Part shown: piece by piece, positions 16,237 through 24,917 of the stretch | How the letters are laid out: every line of letters starts with the position of its first letter | Numbering within the stretch: position 1 is the stretch's first letter | Source of the DNA: JAKJGV01 sp964617565 | Lineage (GTDB): Bacteria > Verrucomicrobiota > Kiritimatiellia > CAIQIC01 > JAGNIJ01 | Assembly (NCBI GenBank): GCA_964617565.1 | Contig: CAZTYH010000022.1 | Location: forward strand, 1-39,705 | DNA length: 39,705 nucleotides | Direction: 5' to 3' | Program-made: the position numbers and the translations under genes | The notes under the pieces: model-generated | What the model was told of the DNA's origin: nothing | The model's input: the letters and a program-made list of their open reading frames with translations, nothing else | Database searches by the model: none

Positions 16237-16764
16237 CTAATCCTTCACGCCAAAACCGATTCTTTTTTGCTTTCCTGAGTCCGGTGCCATGAGTCTTCGA
16301 ATGGCATCCACCAGGGCCCGGATCTGCGTGTCATGCCCCTTGGACCGGCGTTCCAGTTCATCAATTTTCCGAGCCAGTTCACGGTGGGTTACGATGATCT
16401 GGCGCAACCTGACAAAGGCGCGGATGACAAAAACACTGGTATCAATCGCACGCGCCGAATTCAACACGCTCGCCACCATCAACGCGCCGTGCTCTGTAAA
16501 GGCATAAGGCCGGGTGGGTGAAAAGCGCAGGCTGCGGAGGTGGTCGCAATTTGCGACCACCTCGGCTTTCTCCTCCGCCGTAAGCTGAAACATGAAATCG
16601 GGAGGAAACCGTTGCGCGTTCCTTTTCACCTGCTCGTTCAGTCGCTTTGTACGGACGCCATACAGTTCGGCCAGGTCGGTATCGAGCACGACCTTCTGAC
16701 CTCGTATGAGGAGAATCATGCGCTCAATGCGCTCCATCGGGACCACGGATGTTTCATCCTTCAT
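16237..16764 (-). CDS. ORF6N domain protein
   Basis: A 175-residue DNA-binding-like protein. ATG 16764 is chosen for the GGGAGGG about 7 bases upstream. The ORF6N domain covers about residues 10-100: RGQKVVLDTDLAELYGV, KRNAQRFPPDFMFQLT and YAFTEHGALMVASVLNS. The C-terminal half is a coiled coil (ARKIDELERRS). ORF6N is a KilA-N-related domain first described in phage and viral proteins, and many bacteria carry free-standing chromosomal copies of unknown role. It overlaps the end of the upstream methyltransferase gene by 11 bases. No other phage gene is near. Confidence 0.9.
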   Translation of the reverse strand: MKDETSVVPMERIERMILLIRGQKVVLDTDLAELYGVRTKRLNEQVKRNAQRFPPDFMFQLTAEEKAEVVANCDHLRSLRFSPTRPYAFTEHGALMVASVLNSARAIDTSVFVIRAFVRLRQIIVTHRELARKIDELERRSKGHDTQIRALVDAIRRLMAPDSGKQKRIGFGVKD

Positions 16765-17518
16765 GCTCGGGCCCTCCCTCTTCGATGGCGCCGGCATTGA
16801 TCTGCCCTCCTGCCCACATCACCTGCCGGGCAATGCCGACCATGATACGCACGTCTTTTTCGGAGAGCTGTCCACGCGACAGGATACGTCGCAGACCCAG
16901 CATCATGTGGTCCGCCTTGTCGCCCTTCATGAAGCCGATACTCATCAAGGCCTCGCGCCAGAGTTCGAACATCTTTTCGCGCATCGCGGAGCATGCTTCG
17001 GGTGAAAATTCCGCGGGCGGCACGGCATTGCCGGATGCCAGGAACAACTCGTAGCAGCAAATCATCACCGCCTGCGCCAGGTTAATTGAAAGATATTCCG
17101 GAGAGGATGGGATGCGAATAATCTGCGTGCAGACCGCGAGATCCTCGTTGGTCAGACCGCTGTCCTCCGGCCCGAAGAGAAGCGCAACACGGCTCGAGTG
17201 GGCCGCTTCGAGCAGGCGCGGCGCCCACTCGCGAGGCGTCCGGCAATGAGAGCGATAAAGCCCTTCCCGCGCACTCGTTCCGGCAACCAGCCCACAGTCC
17301 GCAACCGCCTCGGCGACGGTGGAAAACTCCCTCCGCCGGTTCAGCACATCGTCCGCATGACACGCCATTGTACGGGCTTCGTCGAGGTTCAACGCCTGTT
17401 TCGGCGCAACAAGCGCGAGATCGCCGATCCCCATGTTTTTCATTGCGCGACAGATGGCTCCGATGTTGCCGCTGTAGATCGGCCGCACAAGTACAACCCT
17501 GAAATTTTCCAAACCCAT
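16754..17518 (-). CDS. TrmJ-type SPOUT RNA 2'-O-methyltransferase
   Basis: A 254-residue SPOUT methyltransferase. Start ATG 17518 gives the typical MGLENFRVVLVRPIYSGNIG beginning; there is no strong ribosome site, and an ATG at 17539 is possible. The knotted S-adenosylmethionine-binding motifs are visible: GNIGAICRAMKNMG (18-30), FGPEDSGLTN (115-124) and IPSSPEYLSINLAQA (136-150). This set matches the TrmJ/LasT group that methylates the ribose at tRNA position 32. It is divergent from the Lrp regulator with 124 bases between starts. Target RNA is inferred from family. Confidence 0.9.
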   Translation of the reverse strand: MGLENFRVVLVRPIYSGNIGAICRAMKNMGIGDLALVAPKQALNLDEARTMACHADDVLNRRREFSTVAEAVADCGLVAGTSAREGLYRSHCRTPREWAPRLLEAAHSSRVALLFGPEDSGLTNEDLAVCTQIIRIPSSPEYLSINLAQAVMICCYELFLASGNAVPPAEFSPEACSAMREKMFELWREALMSIGFMKGDKADHMMLGLRRILSRGQLSEKDVRIMVGIARQVMWAGGQINAGAIEEGGPEHEG

Positions 17519-17642
17519 AATGCGCGCGACTATAGACATTCCGGGCGGAAAGCTCAACCGTTCGACGGTCAATGCTCTCCATTTCTCTTTACCCTTCCGC
17601 CTCACCCCGCTATACGTAGACGCCAATACGCGGAGGTTGGTC

Positions 17643-18122
17643 ATGGACGAATTACTCAGAATATTGAAGCGGAACGCTTTGGAGACGCCTGAAAATATAG
17701 CGAAAATGCTGAATGTATCGGTCAGCGAGGTCAAGGCTCGCATTGCCGAATACGAGAAAAGCGGTGTCATCCGGGGCTACCAGGCGATCCTCAATGAGGA
17801 CCAACTCGAACTCGACCGCGTGACGGCCGTAATCGAAGTCAAGGTAACGCCCGAGCGTGAAGGCGGGTTCAACCGCGTTTCCAACCGGATCAGTCGGTTT
17901 CCCGAAGTACAGTCCGTCTATCTCATGTCCGGGGCCTACGACCTCCTTCTGTTCGTCTCCGGCAAGGATTTGAAGGAAGTGGCCCTCTTTGTCAGCGAGA
18001 AACTGGCCACGCTCGACGGCGTGCTTTCAACGTCCACGCATTTCATGCTCAAGACCTACAAGCATCACGGGGTGCTGATGGAAAAGGAGTCGGAAGATGA
18101 AAGACTTCAAGTCTCCCCGTGA
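17643..18122 (+). CDS. Lrp/AsnC-family transcriptional regulator
   Basis: A 159-residue regulator. ATG 17643 is set by GGAGG at 17632-17636; the upstream open frame lies over the divergent gene's promoter. An N-terminal winged helix-turn-helix (TPENIAKMLNVSVSEVKARI) is followed by the RAM effector-binding domain with GAYDLLLFVSG. It overlaps the aminotransferase by 26 bases, so the two are co-expressed, and the regulator probably senses an amino acid handled by that enzyme. The ligand is unknown. Confidence 0.92.
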   Translation: MDELLRILKRNALETPENIAKMLNVSVSEVKARIAEYEKSGVIRGYQAILNEDQLELDRVTAVIEVKVTPEREGGFNRVSNRISRFPEVQSVYLMSGAYDLLLFVSGKDLKEVALFVSEKLATLDGVLSTSTHFMLKTYKHHGVLMEKESEDERLQVSP

Positions 18123-19278
18123 TTATATAGCGGATCACGTACGGGACATTCCCCGCTCGGGCATCCGCGACTTTTTCGACATCGTCAGCACCCGCAAGGA
18201 TGTCATCAGCCTCGGGATCGGCGAACCCGATTTCGACACGCCCTGGCACGTGCGGGAATCCACGGTATTCGCGCTGGAGCGTGGCGCGACGCACTACACG
18301 TCGAACATGGGCCTGCTGGAACTCCGCCGCGAACTTTCGAAGTACGTGCAGAAGACCTTTGATGTTTCCTACGACGCGGAAAAGGAAATCCTCATTACCG
18401 TGGGCGTAAGCGAAGCGCTCGATATCGCGCTGCGCGCGCTGATCAATCCCGGCGACGAAGTGCTCTACCACGAGCCGTGCTATGTCTCGTACAAGGCCGA
18501 TGTCATCTTCGCGCACGGGGTGCCGCTGACCGTCGAGACACGCATGGAAGACGGCTTCCGCCTGACGCGCGCGATGCTCGAAAAGAAGATCACGCCCCGC
18601 ACCAAGATCCTCCTGTTGAATTTCCCGAATAATCCGACCGGCGCGATTCTGCCCGAGAAGGAAGTGCGGGAAATCGCGGAATTCGCGAAAGAACAAAATT
18701 TGATTGTCATTACGGACGAAATTTACGCCGAAATGACGTACGACGGCAGGCATGTCAGCATCGCGGCCATGCCCGGAATGAAGGAACGGACCATTTTCCT
18801 GCACGGCTTCTCGAAGGCATGGGCCATGACCGGTTTCCGGCTGGGTTATGCCTGTGGCCCATCCGAGTTCACCGAAGCGATGATGAAGGTTCATCAATAT
18901 ACAATGCTTTGCGCTCCAACCCCAAGCCAGAAGGCGGCGGTTGAGGCGCTGACGAATCCCGAGCGCGACATCGGGGTCATGACGGCGGAGTATCAGAAAC
19001 GGCGCAACCTGCTGGTCAGCGCCTTCGGCGAAATGGGACTTCCCTGCGCCCGGCCTGCAGGCGCGTTCTATGCGTTTCCGTGCATCCGACAGCTTGGAAT
19101 CAAGTCCAAGGATTTCGCGTTGCGGCTTCTCGATGAGGAGAACGTGGCGGTAGTGCCCGGCACGGCCTTCGGGGATTGCGGCGAGGGATTTGTCCGCTGC
19201 GCCTATGCGACGTCCATGGACAATCTCAAGGAAGCGTTGAAGCGGATTGCGCAGTTTGTGAAGCGGCTCGAAGGATAA
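18097..19278 (+). CDS. PLP-dependent class I/II aminotransferase
   Basis: A 393-residue fold-type I aminotransferase. It has ISLGIGEPDFDTP at 37-49, NFPNNPTGA (Asn178 region), TDEIYAEM with Asp207 and Tyr210, and FSKAWAMTGFRLGY with the PLP-binding Lys240. AGGAG at about 18084-18088 precedes the ATG. It resembles aspartate aminotransferases and the LL-diaminopimelate/aromatic group; sequence alone does not separate these. It follows an Lrp regulator and ends at a strong hairpin. Confidence 0.93.
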   Translation: MKDFKSPRDYIADHVRDIPRSGIRDFFDIVSTRKDVISLGIGEPDFDTPWHVRESTVFALERGATHYTSNMGLLELRRELSKYVQKTFDVSYDAEKEILITVGVSEALDIALRALINPGDEVLYHEPCYVSYKADVIFAHGVPLTVETRMEDGFRLTRAMLEKKITPRTKILLLNFPNNPTGAILPEKEVREIAEFAKEQNLIVITDEIYAEMTYDGRHVSIAAMPGMKERTIFLHGFSKAWAMTGFRLGYACGPSEFTEAMMKVHQYTMLCAPTPSQKAAVEALTNPERDIGVMTAEYQKRRNLLVSAFGEMGLPCARPAGAFYAFPCIRQLGIKSKDFALRLLDEENVAVVPGTAFGDCGEGFVRCAYATSMDNLKEALKRIAQFVKRLEG

Positions 19279-19282
19279 ATCG

Positions 19283-19333
19283 CCCCCTCACACGCCAGCC
19301 CTCTCCCGTCGGGAGAGGGCTGGCGTGAAGGGG
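19283..19333. terminator. Strong bidirectional hairpin between convergent genes
   Basis: CACGCCAGCCCTCTCCC pairs with GGGAGAGGGCTGGCGTG around a 3-base loop, and CCCCT/AGGGG extends it after a 2-base bulge. It sits between the aminotransferase stop (19278) and the minus-strand stop at 19336. It resembles the CCCTCTCCC...GGGAGAGGG palindromic repeats seen in many bacterial genomes, so it may also be a dispersed repeat. Confidence 0.8.
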
Positions 19334-19335
19334 AA

Positions 19336-19821
19336 TCAACTTTCCGACCCATTCTCCACAGAGGCATCCTGCAAATGCGCCACGATGCGGTCCATCGCGT
19401 GCTGGATCGTTTCCATTTCTTTGCCGATCTGTTTAAAGCGCGAGATGTTGGTTGTGCGAAGCTGTTCGAGGTAACGACGGCGCTCGCGGACTTCTTCAAG
19501 GCTTTCCACGAGGCGGGCAATTTTCGCGTGCGAGGCTTCCAACGCTGCCGCCATTTCGTCTTTGTGTACTCCTGCATCCTCGGGAGAGGATGTCTCCTCC
19601 GCTTCTTCGTCAATCACAGAATCTTCCCCGTCCGACGGGGTAATGCCTTCCCGCTCTTCGAGCGGAAGGCCCGGAACCTGAACCGGCTGGCTGCAATCGG
19701 GGCAGGTTATGATCAGGCCCGCACCGCGGGGATCTATCGCAAGACTCTTGCCGCAGTGAGGACAGTCAAAAACAATATCATTGTTCGCTACTTCAGGAGT
19801 GTCTTGCGTTTGTTCGCTCAC
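19336..19821 (-). CDS. Zinc-ribbon coiled-coil protein at the end of the gsp locus
   Basis: A 161-residue soluble protein. A GTG start at 19821 is chosen because GGAGG sits exactly 6 bases upstream; the frame is open far upstream but overlaps gspD. A zinc ribbon (CPHCG then CPDC, about residues 18-40) with a beta hairpin is followed by an acidic linker and a C-terminal coiled coil. The domain order recurs in PVC hypothetical proteins. The gene follows gspD by about 95 bases on the same strand. Function is unknown. Confidence 0.75.
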   Translation of the reverse strand: MSEQTQDTPEVANNDIVFDCPHCGKSLAIDPRGAGLIITCPDCSQPVQVPGLPLEEREGITPSDGEDSVIDEEAEETSSPEDAGVHKDEMAAALEASHAKIARLVESLEEVRERRRYLEQLRTTNISRFKQIGKEMETIQHAMDRIVAHLQDASVENGSES

Positions 19822-19916
19822 GGGCTGCCTCCGTTTGAGTGACGCCGACTTCGCATACTGCCAGACCTTGAAAACGGGATCAATCCTTTTGCAAGCCCCC
19901 TCCCGATATCGGCCCA

Positions 19917-22679
19917 TCACCGGCTCATGGGCACGGGGGCAAAAGGATCCTCTTTCGGTTGCTCCTGGGCCGCAGGAGCGGGGATTCCCTCGAGGGCTAC
20001 AGGGGCAGCAGGTTGCTCCTGCGGCTCCTTCTCCGCTTCTTCCGGCTCCTCCACGCGCCATTCGCTTTCGCCTTCCGGCACTACAAGAATCTCAACCGAA
20101 GAAGGTTCGTACGGTTCGTTTTCCTCCTCGTAAGCCTCCGGCGCTTCGCGAATATCGTCGAGCGACATTTCCGACGGCACCACGACCGAAATGCGGGGAA
20201 CGGAAGGATCGCGTTTTATGGACTCCAAGCGCGAGCTGTCACGACCGGAATCTCTGGAGCGTTTCGCTTCCTCGCGCTCCAACCGGCGCTCTTCCCGGAG
20301 CTGCGCTGAGGTCGGCTGGGCCAACCGGCTGTCGGACCATCCGCGCAACCACCGGCCCTGTCCCGCGCGGGTTGACTGATGCAACCGCACGGTTTCCTGG
20401 CGCGCTTCCTCAGGTGTCATTAATACATACGGAGTCAAGAGGACGAGCAACTCCGTGCGGTTGTCGTTTCGCGTATCGAAACGGAACAGGGACCCCAGGA
20501 TCGGAATGTCTCCGAGGATCGGAACTTTCGACCGGGAGTTGCGGCGGTCCGTGCTGACCAATCCGCCCAGCACAATGGTTGCGCGGCTGGGCACCGATAT
20601 CGAGGCCTGCATTTCGCGCTTGGTAATGACGGGCACGCGATTGCCGTCAATCAATTCGAACCCACCGACGTTGTCCGCCGTCTGCGAAACTTCCATCACC
20701 ACAAACCGCTGCGGATTGATGCGGGGCGTAACCGTCAGGTTAATGCCGATATTGCGATACTGGTAGCTCGACGTCTGCTGGCCGGCGGTAGAAGTGCTGG
20801 TTGAAGTCACGACGGGACGCTCTTCGCCGACAACGATCTTGGCTTCGGTGTTGTCGGTTGTCAGGATAACGGGCGTGGATAGAATGTGCGCATCGGAAGA
20901 AGAGGCTGCCATTCGCAGTACGAAATCCATGTTCAGGTCAAACAAGGTGGTATAATAAGTCAGGCCGCCGATACCGATCCCCGTGTTATCGCGCGTCACA
21001 TCGCGCGCGTCGCGGAAAGCGCTGTCCGAAAGGCGCTGCCCGCCCCCGAACGCGAAAATCGGCTCGCGCACGATCACACCGCCCGGACCCGCGCGTTCGG
21101 CATTGTAGGCCGTCATCGAGCGTTGCAGCCAGTCAATGCCGTACTCCACCCCGCGATTCAGGCCCACCTCGAGAATGACCGCCTCGATCAGCACCTGGGC
21201 CAGCATCGTATCCAGGCGGTCAATGACATCCTCCAGCGCCGCGATATCGCCCTTTGTTCCCATCAACAGCAACGAATTGGTGCGCTTGTCGGCCAGGATC
21301 TTGGTGTTCGGGGAGAGTTGCCCGATGCGCGTCTTTTCTTCCGTGGCCACGGCCTGGCGCAAGCGATCCGTCGCGGCCGCGCGCTGCGCCACATAATCCT
21401 CAAGCACCGCGCTTCGGCCTTCGCCGGGTGTGATCTCACCCGCACCCGCGGCCGCGGCCGCACCTGTGGCTTTCGTTTCCGCTTTCGCGGCGCCGATGAA
21501 CTCGTTCAGGATGGAGGCAATTTCCTCGGCCTTGGCATATTCAAGCGCGAGCACGCGGACGATCACTTCGGGATCCACCGGCCGGTCCAGGATCGCTACG
21601 ATCTTGTCGAAGAACGCGAAGTTCGGCGGGCGTGAAATCACGATGAGAATGTTCGTGCGCTCGTCCGCCACGATCTTGACCTTGCCCTGCACGATGCCAC
21701 GCTCCGCCAGCGCGGCTTCAAGCTCGGTTTGTGGTTCCGCCGCGGCCCGAGGCGTTCGTGTCGCGCGGATTACTCCGGGCGGCGCGGGTGGTGTCGGCAC
21801 GGGCTGCGCAGGCATCGCAACCTGCGGCCGTTCATCCTTCGCCTGTGAATCCTGGATAAGTTCATTCAGACGGCCCGCGATCTTCCCCGCTTCTGCATAC
21901 TTCAACTCGTAAATTCGCGTTTCGACGCGCGCCTCTGTCGGCTGATCAATGAGTTGAAGGATATCCAGGATGCGCTGAAGGTTGATCGCCGTCTCGGTCA
22001 CGAGAAGACTGTTGGCTCGCTCCAGCGGCTGGATTTTTCCGTACCCGTGCAGAAAGCCCTGGATCACGGTCTGCGCTTCGGCCATCTCGATATAGCGCAA
22101 GGTGATGATCTGGCTGACCAGTTGATCGGTTTCGGGGAAAGGTTTGTCGGGCAATGCCGTCTGAATGGGCATGCCTTCCTGCCGGACCGCCGTCGGCTGC
22201 ACGACCTTGAGGAATCGTTCTCCCATCGGCACCAGCGCAACGTTGTTCATGGCCAGCACGCTTTCGATGGCCTCGAGCGCCTCTCTCGTCGTCAATTTCG
22301 TGGTGCCGCGCAGCGTGATCGTCGCATTGATCCCCGGCGATTTAAGCAACGTGCGCCCCACCAGCTCACTGTAGAACGTCAGCACCTGGTCCAGCGGCGC
22401 ATCGCGGAAGTTGACGGAGATCAATCGCTCCGCTGCTTCTTTTGACAAGAGCGGATGGCCCGAGCCCGTCGCATCCTGCGGCCCTGCAGGCATCGGATCT
22501 GGAGCCGGGGCATCAGGCATGCCGGGAGGTTGCTGCGGAATGCCGCGCGGCTGTGGCGGCGGAGTCGGCGATCTCGGCGGCACCAGCTGCGCAGGCGCGG
22601 GCAACGCGCCGACGAGAAAGACCGAAAGCATCCCGATGGCCATTACGCGACGCTGCCTATGTAGCTTCTGGCTCAGCAT
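19917..22679 (-). CDS. gspD: Type II secretion system secretin GspD, with long acidic tail
   Basis: A 920-residue secretin that forms the outer-membrane channel. Signal peptide about 1-31, then a Pro-rich linker (to about 75), an N0 domain with ISVNFRDAPLDQVLTFYSEL, several N-domains (SLLVTETAINLQRIL and TNILIVISRP repeats), and the secretin core from about 490 with VLIEAVILEVGL, VTPRINPQRFVV and VPILGDIPILGSLFRF. The core ends near 753 (LVLLTPYVLMT). The remaining 167 residues are rich in Glu, Pro and Arg and are absent from typical secretins of about 650-700 residues. The tail might bind a pilotin, peptidoglycan or the small zinc-ribbon protein downstream. Confidence 0.93.
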   Translation of the reverse strand: MLSQKLHRQRRVMAIGMLSVFLVGALPAPAQLVPPRSPTPPPQPRGIPQQPPGMPDAPAPDPMPAGPQDATGSGHPLLSKEAAERLISVNFRDAPLDQVLTFYSELVGRTLLKSPGINATITLRGTTKLTTREALEAIESVLAMNNVALVPMGERFLKVVQPTAVRQEGMPIQTALPDKPFPETDQLVSQIITLRYIEMAEAQTVIQGFLHGYGKIQPLERANSLLVTETAINLQRILDILQLIDQPTEARVETRIYELKYAEAGKIAGRLNELIQDSQAKDERPQVAMPAQPVPTPPAPPGVIRATRTPRAAAEPQTELEAALAERGIVQGKVKIVADERTNILIVISRPPNFAFFDKIVAILDRPVDPEVIVRVLALEYAKAEEIASILNEFIGAAKAETKATGAAAAAGAGEITPGEGRSAVLEDYVAQRAAATDRLRQAVATEEKTRIGQLSPNTKILADKRTNSLLLMGTKGDIAALEDVIDRLDTMLAQVLIEAVILEVGLNRGVEYGIDWLQRSMTAYNAERAGPGGVIVREPIFAFGGGQRLSDSAFRDARDVTRDNTGIGIGGLTYYTTLFDLNMDFVLRMAASSSDAHILSTPVILTTDNTEAKIVVGEERPVVTSTSTSTAGQQTSSYQYRNIGINLTVTPRINPQRFVVMEVSQTADNVGGFELIDGNRVPVITKREMQASISVPSRATIVLGGLVSTDRRNSRSKVPILGDIPILGSLFRFDTRNDNRTELLVLLTPYVLMTPEEARQETVRLHQSTRAGQGRWLRGWSDSRLAQPTSAQLREERRLEREEAKRSRDSGRDSSRLESIKRDPSVPRISVVVPSEMSLDDIREAPEAYEEENEPYEPSSVEILVVPEGESEWRVEEPEEAEKEPQEQPAAPVALEGIPAPAAQEQPKEDPFAPVPMSR

Positions 22680-22704
22680 GAAAATCCGCTTCCGCTATTC
22701 CGTT

Positions 22705-23274
22705 CTAGCCCTCCGGGGCCGGTGTGGTCTGGACCGAATCCACACCCGCCGCAGATCGCGTATATGCAAAATCCACCGTGCAATTTCCCTTCAACCGCAC
22801 CCGCCCGCCGGGAATCGGGCTCATCGTCAACTGACGGACGTCCAAGATAGCACCCTGTGATTGCAAAGCATAGAGAAAACGAACGACGGCATCCAGGTCC
22901 CCTTCCCAATTGCAGTTGATGGCCACCTCGTAGATATCCCCGGCACTGCGTTCGCGTTCCGCCTCGCGTCTGAGCAACGACACCCCATTCTGCTGGGCCG
23001 TTCTTTCGAGCATGCGAAGCAACTCCGCCGTGACATCCTTTCCGACCGGGTGTGCCGGCAACTGGCCTCGGATTTCATCGAGGCGCCGGTTCACATCATC
23101 ACGACCACCCAACAGGTGTTCCGATTCTTTTTTCTTCAACTGCAGGGTCTGCATCGCCTTATCAATGTCTTTCCACTCCTGCACCTTCGGCTGGGCAAAC
23201 CAGTAGGTGCCGCCGAGGATGACCGTGATCGCGGTCACCCACGCAAGCCCTATTTCCCTGGTGTTCAGTTTCAT
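22705..23274 (-). CDS. gspM: GspM/PilO-like inner-membrane protein
   Basis: A 189-residue protein with one N-terminal transmembrane segment (about 10-27), a coiled coil and a PilO-like ferredoxin-fold domain (YEVAINCNWEGDLDAVVRFLYALQ is the typical strand-helix). It would form a periplasmic dimer with the PilN part of GspL. Its start overlaps the gspL stop (ATGA) and gspD follows after 25 bases, so the three are one transcript. Assignment rests on topology and position, since this family diverges quickly. Confidence 0.8.
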   Translation of the reverse strand: MKLNTREIGLAWVTAITVILGGTYWFAQPKVQEWKDIDKAMQTLQLKKKESEHLLGGRDDVNRRLDEIRGQLPAHPVGKDVTAELLRMLERTAQQNGVSLLRREAERERSAGDIYEVAINCNWEGDLDAVVRFLYALQSQGAILDVRQLTMSPIPGGRVRLKGNCTVDFAYTRSAAGVDSVQTTPAPEG

Positions 23275-24704
23275 GGTTTGGTTTCTTCCTTCGCGGGAAG
23301 ATGGGCCGTCACGGAGAACTCCGACTTCTGGACATTTCCCACCATGCGGCTTCGCACATCACCGGTCTCGATTTTCGTGAAGAACGGCGAGCGTTCAAGG
23401 CTCTGGAAAAAGTCATAAATGGGGTCCGGCTGATCCGCAATACCGCGTACGTTCACCGACGCGCCCTTGCGGTAGGTGAAGGACGTAAGCTCAACGGCCT
23501 GCGGCAACAATACGACCATCTCGCGCAACGCTTCCAGCGCGGAATGCGAGCGGTCGGCATATTCCTCGAACGAACGGATTTTATCTCGCAGTGCCCGCAT
23601 CTCCTCGGCAGGCGCCTCCATCGAGGTCACCGCCGCCCTCAAGCCGGCCAGCTTGTTGCGTTCAACACCCAGCCCTCCGAAAAATGCGGCAAGACCTCCC
23701 GCCCAAAGCACGAGAAAAACCAAGGTCGCAAAAATCAAGGTCTTGCGCGTAATCCGGCCCTGCGCTTCCACGCGCCAATGGGCAGGCGCAAGATCCAGGA
23801 CAAGGCCTCGGCGCGCAGCTGCGCGCCGAGCCAACCCCTCGCTCAGCGGCGGTAGCTCGCCCAGGTTGCGCAACGCAACCTCCGCTCCGCAAACGTCGCG
23901 GATGCGCGCCGCAAGCGCCGTAATCCCGCCGCCACCGTTCGCCATGTCAATCAACTTCGGCGGCGTCGTCTCGCCATTGTGCCAGACCGCCACCTGCAAC
24001 CCGGCTGCGATCCCAACTTCCGCCTCAAGCGTCGTCAGGCTGTACCCGATTTCCTCCGCAAGCTCCGCGTGATATTCCTCTTCGGAAACCCCGGCGGCGG
24101 CGCCGAGAGAACGGATCACCACCGGCACGCCGTGCTCGCAGATAATCAGGTTTGCGCCGTCGGATTCGAGCAGCAGGAAAACGGCCAACCCCTGCTCCGG
24201 CACTTCCCCGCGATCCTTCAGCAACCACCACCAGCCCATCAGGTCCACGTCTATCCATCGCGGTAGTGCTCGAACCGCGCGAAACGCATCACCGACTCCA
24301 CCGACCAGCTCCCGCTGCACGGCCGCGATCAGGGTGCGGGTCGAACCGCCCACCTGCGCAAGCTGCTCGAAAGAAACGGCCATGTGCTCAACGGGAAAAG
24401 GCGAGAATTTGTCAACCTGCAGATCCACCATGCCGGACATCTCTGCCGCATCATTGGTCGGCAGGTCCACGACACGCATCAACACGCGATCGGAACGGAT
24501 GCCGAAGCAGACATCTCCATGCAGGCGGGTCCCGATCTTTGCCATCGCTTCGGCCATGGCGGGCGAGCCGGCCATTCCCGTATCCGGCGAAACCGGCTCC
24601 GTCCGATGCTCCACCACTTCCAGGACTCCCTTGACCAGCTTCACGGAGGTCCACTCCGCTTCATCCCCCCGGAAAACAAACGCTGTTATGAGATTATGCG
24701 CCAT
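23271..24704 (-). CDS. gspL: GspL-like PilM-PilN fusion
   Basis: A 477-residue bitopic protein linking the cytoplasmic ATPase to the periplasmic platform. Residues 1-310 are an actin-like (PilM/GspL cytoplasmic) domain with the DLQVDKFSPFPVEHM block. A transmembrane helix lies near 322-345, and 350-477 form a PilN-like coiled coil and ferredoxin-like domain (LEALREMVVLLPQAVELTSFTY). It starts a gspL-M-D subgroup separated from gspK by the opposite-strand lamG gene. The family call is from domain order and context. Confidence 0.85.
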   Translation of the reverse strand: MAHNLITAFVFRGDEAEWTSVKLVKGVLEVVEHRTEPVSPDTGMAGSPAMAEAMAKIGTRLHGDVCFGIRSDRVLMRVVDLPTNDAAEMSGMVDLQVDKFSPFPVEHMAVSFEQLAQVGGSTRTLIAAVQRELVGGVGDAFRAVRALPRWIDVDLMGWWWLLKDRGEVPEQGLAVFLLLESDGANLIICEHGVPVVIRSLGAAAGVSEEEYHAELAEEIGYSLTTLEAEVGIAAGLQVAVWHNGETTPPKLIDMANGGGGITALAARIRDVCGAEVALRNLGELPPLSEGLARRAAARRGLVLDLAPAHWRVEAQGRITRKTLIFATLVFLVLWAGGLAAFFGGLGVERNKLAGLRAAVTSMEAPAEEMRALRDKIRSFEEYADRSHSALEALREMVVLLPQAVELTSFTYRKGASVNVRGIADQPDPIYDFFQSLERSPFFTKIETGDVRSRMVGNVQKSEFSVTAHLPAKEETKP

Positions 24705-24917
24705 CGGATATCACCGCCAACCGCATCCATAGTCGAAAACATGACTAATGACGAATCCGCGCACGGGAATCAATCCGCAAATCAATCGGCATCAAATTGC
24801 CTTCATCCAAAGCCGTAAGGGCGGGGCTTTTGCCTCCACCCCAAGCCGCCGCTATACCCAACCCCTGGAATCAGGTATGATTTGCAGTGTAGAAACCGCC
24901 AATCAAGGGGGCGTATT
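24705..24917. other. Divergent promoter region between lamG and gspL
   Basis: This gap separates two divergent genes. It contains two 7-base words ATGACTA, ATGACGA (24741-24754), a degenerate short array of the kind seen elsewhere in the window, and a TATGAT box at 24876-24881 that may be the -10 of lamG. No confident -35 is seen. gspL needs its own promoter here unless transcription reads through lamG from gspK. No coding sequence is seen. Confidence 0.35.

Noticed and set aside
16237..16764. Prophage marked by the ORF6N gene
   Set aside because: No other phage gene, integrase or attachment site is near; ORF6N genes are common outside phages.
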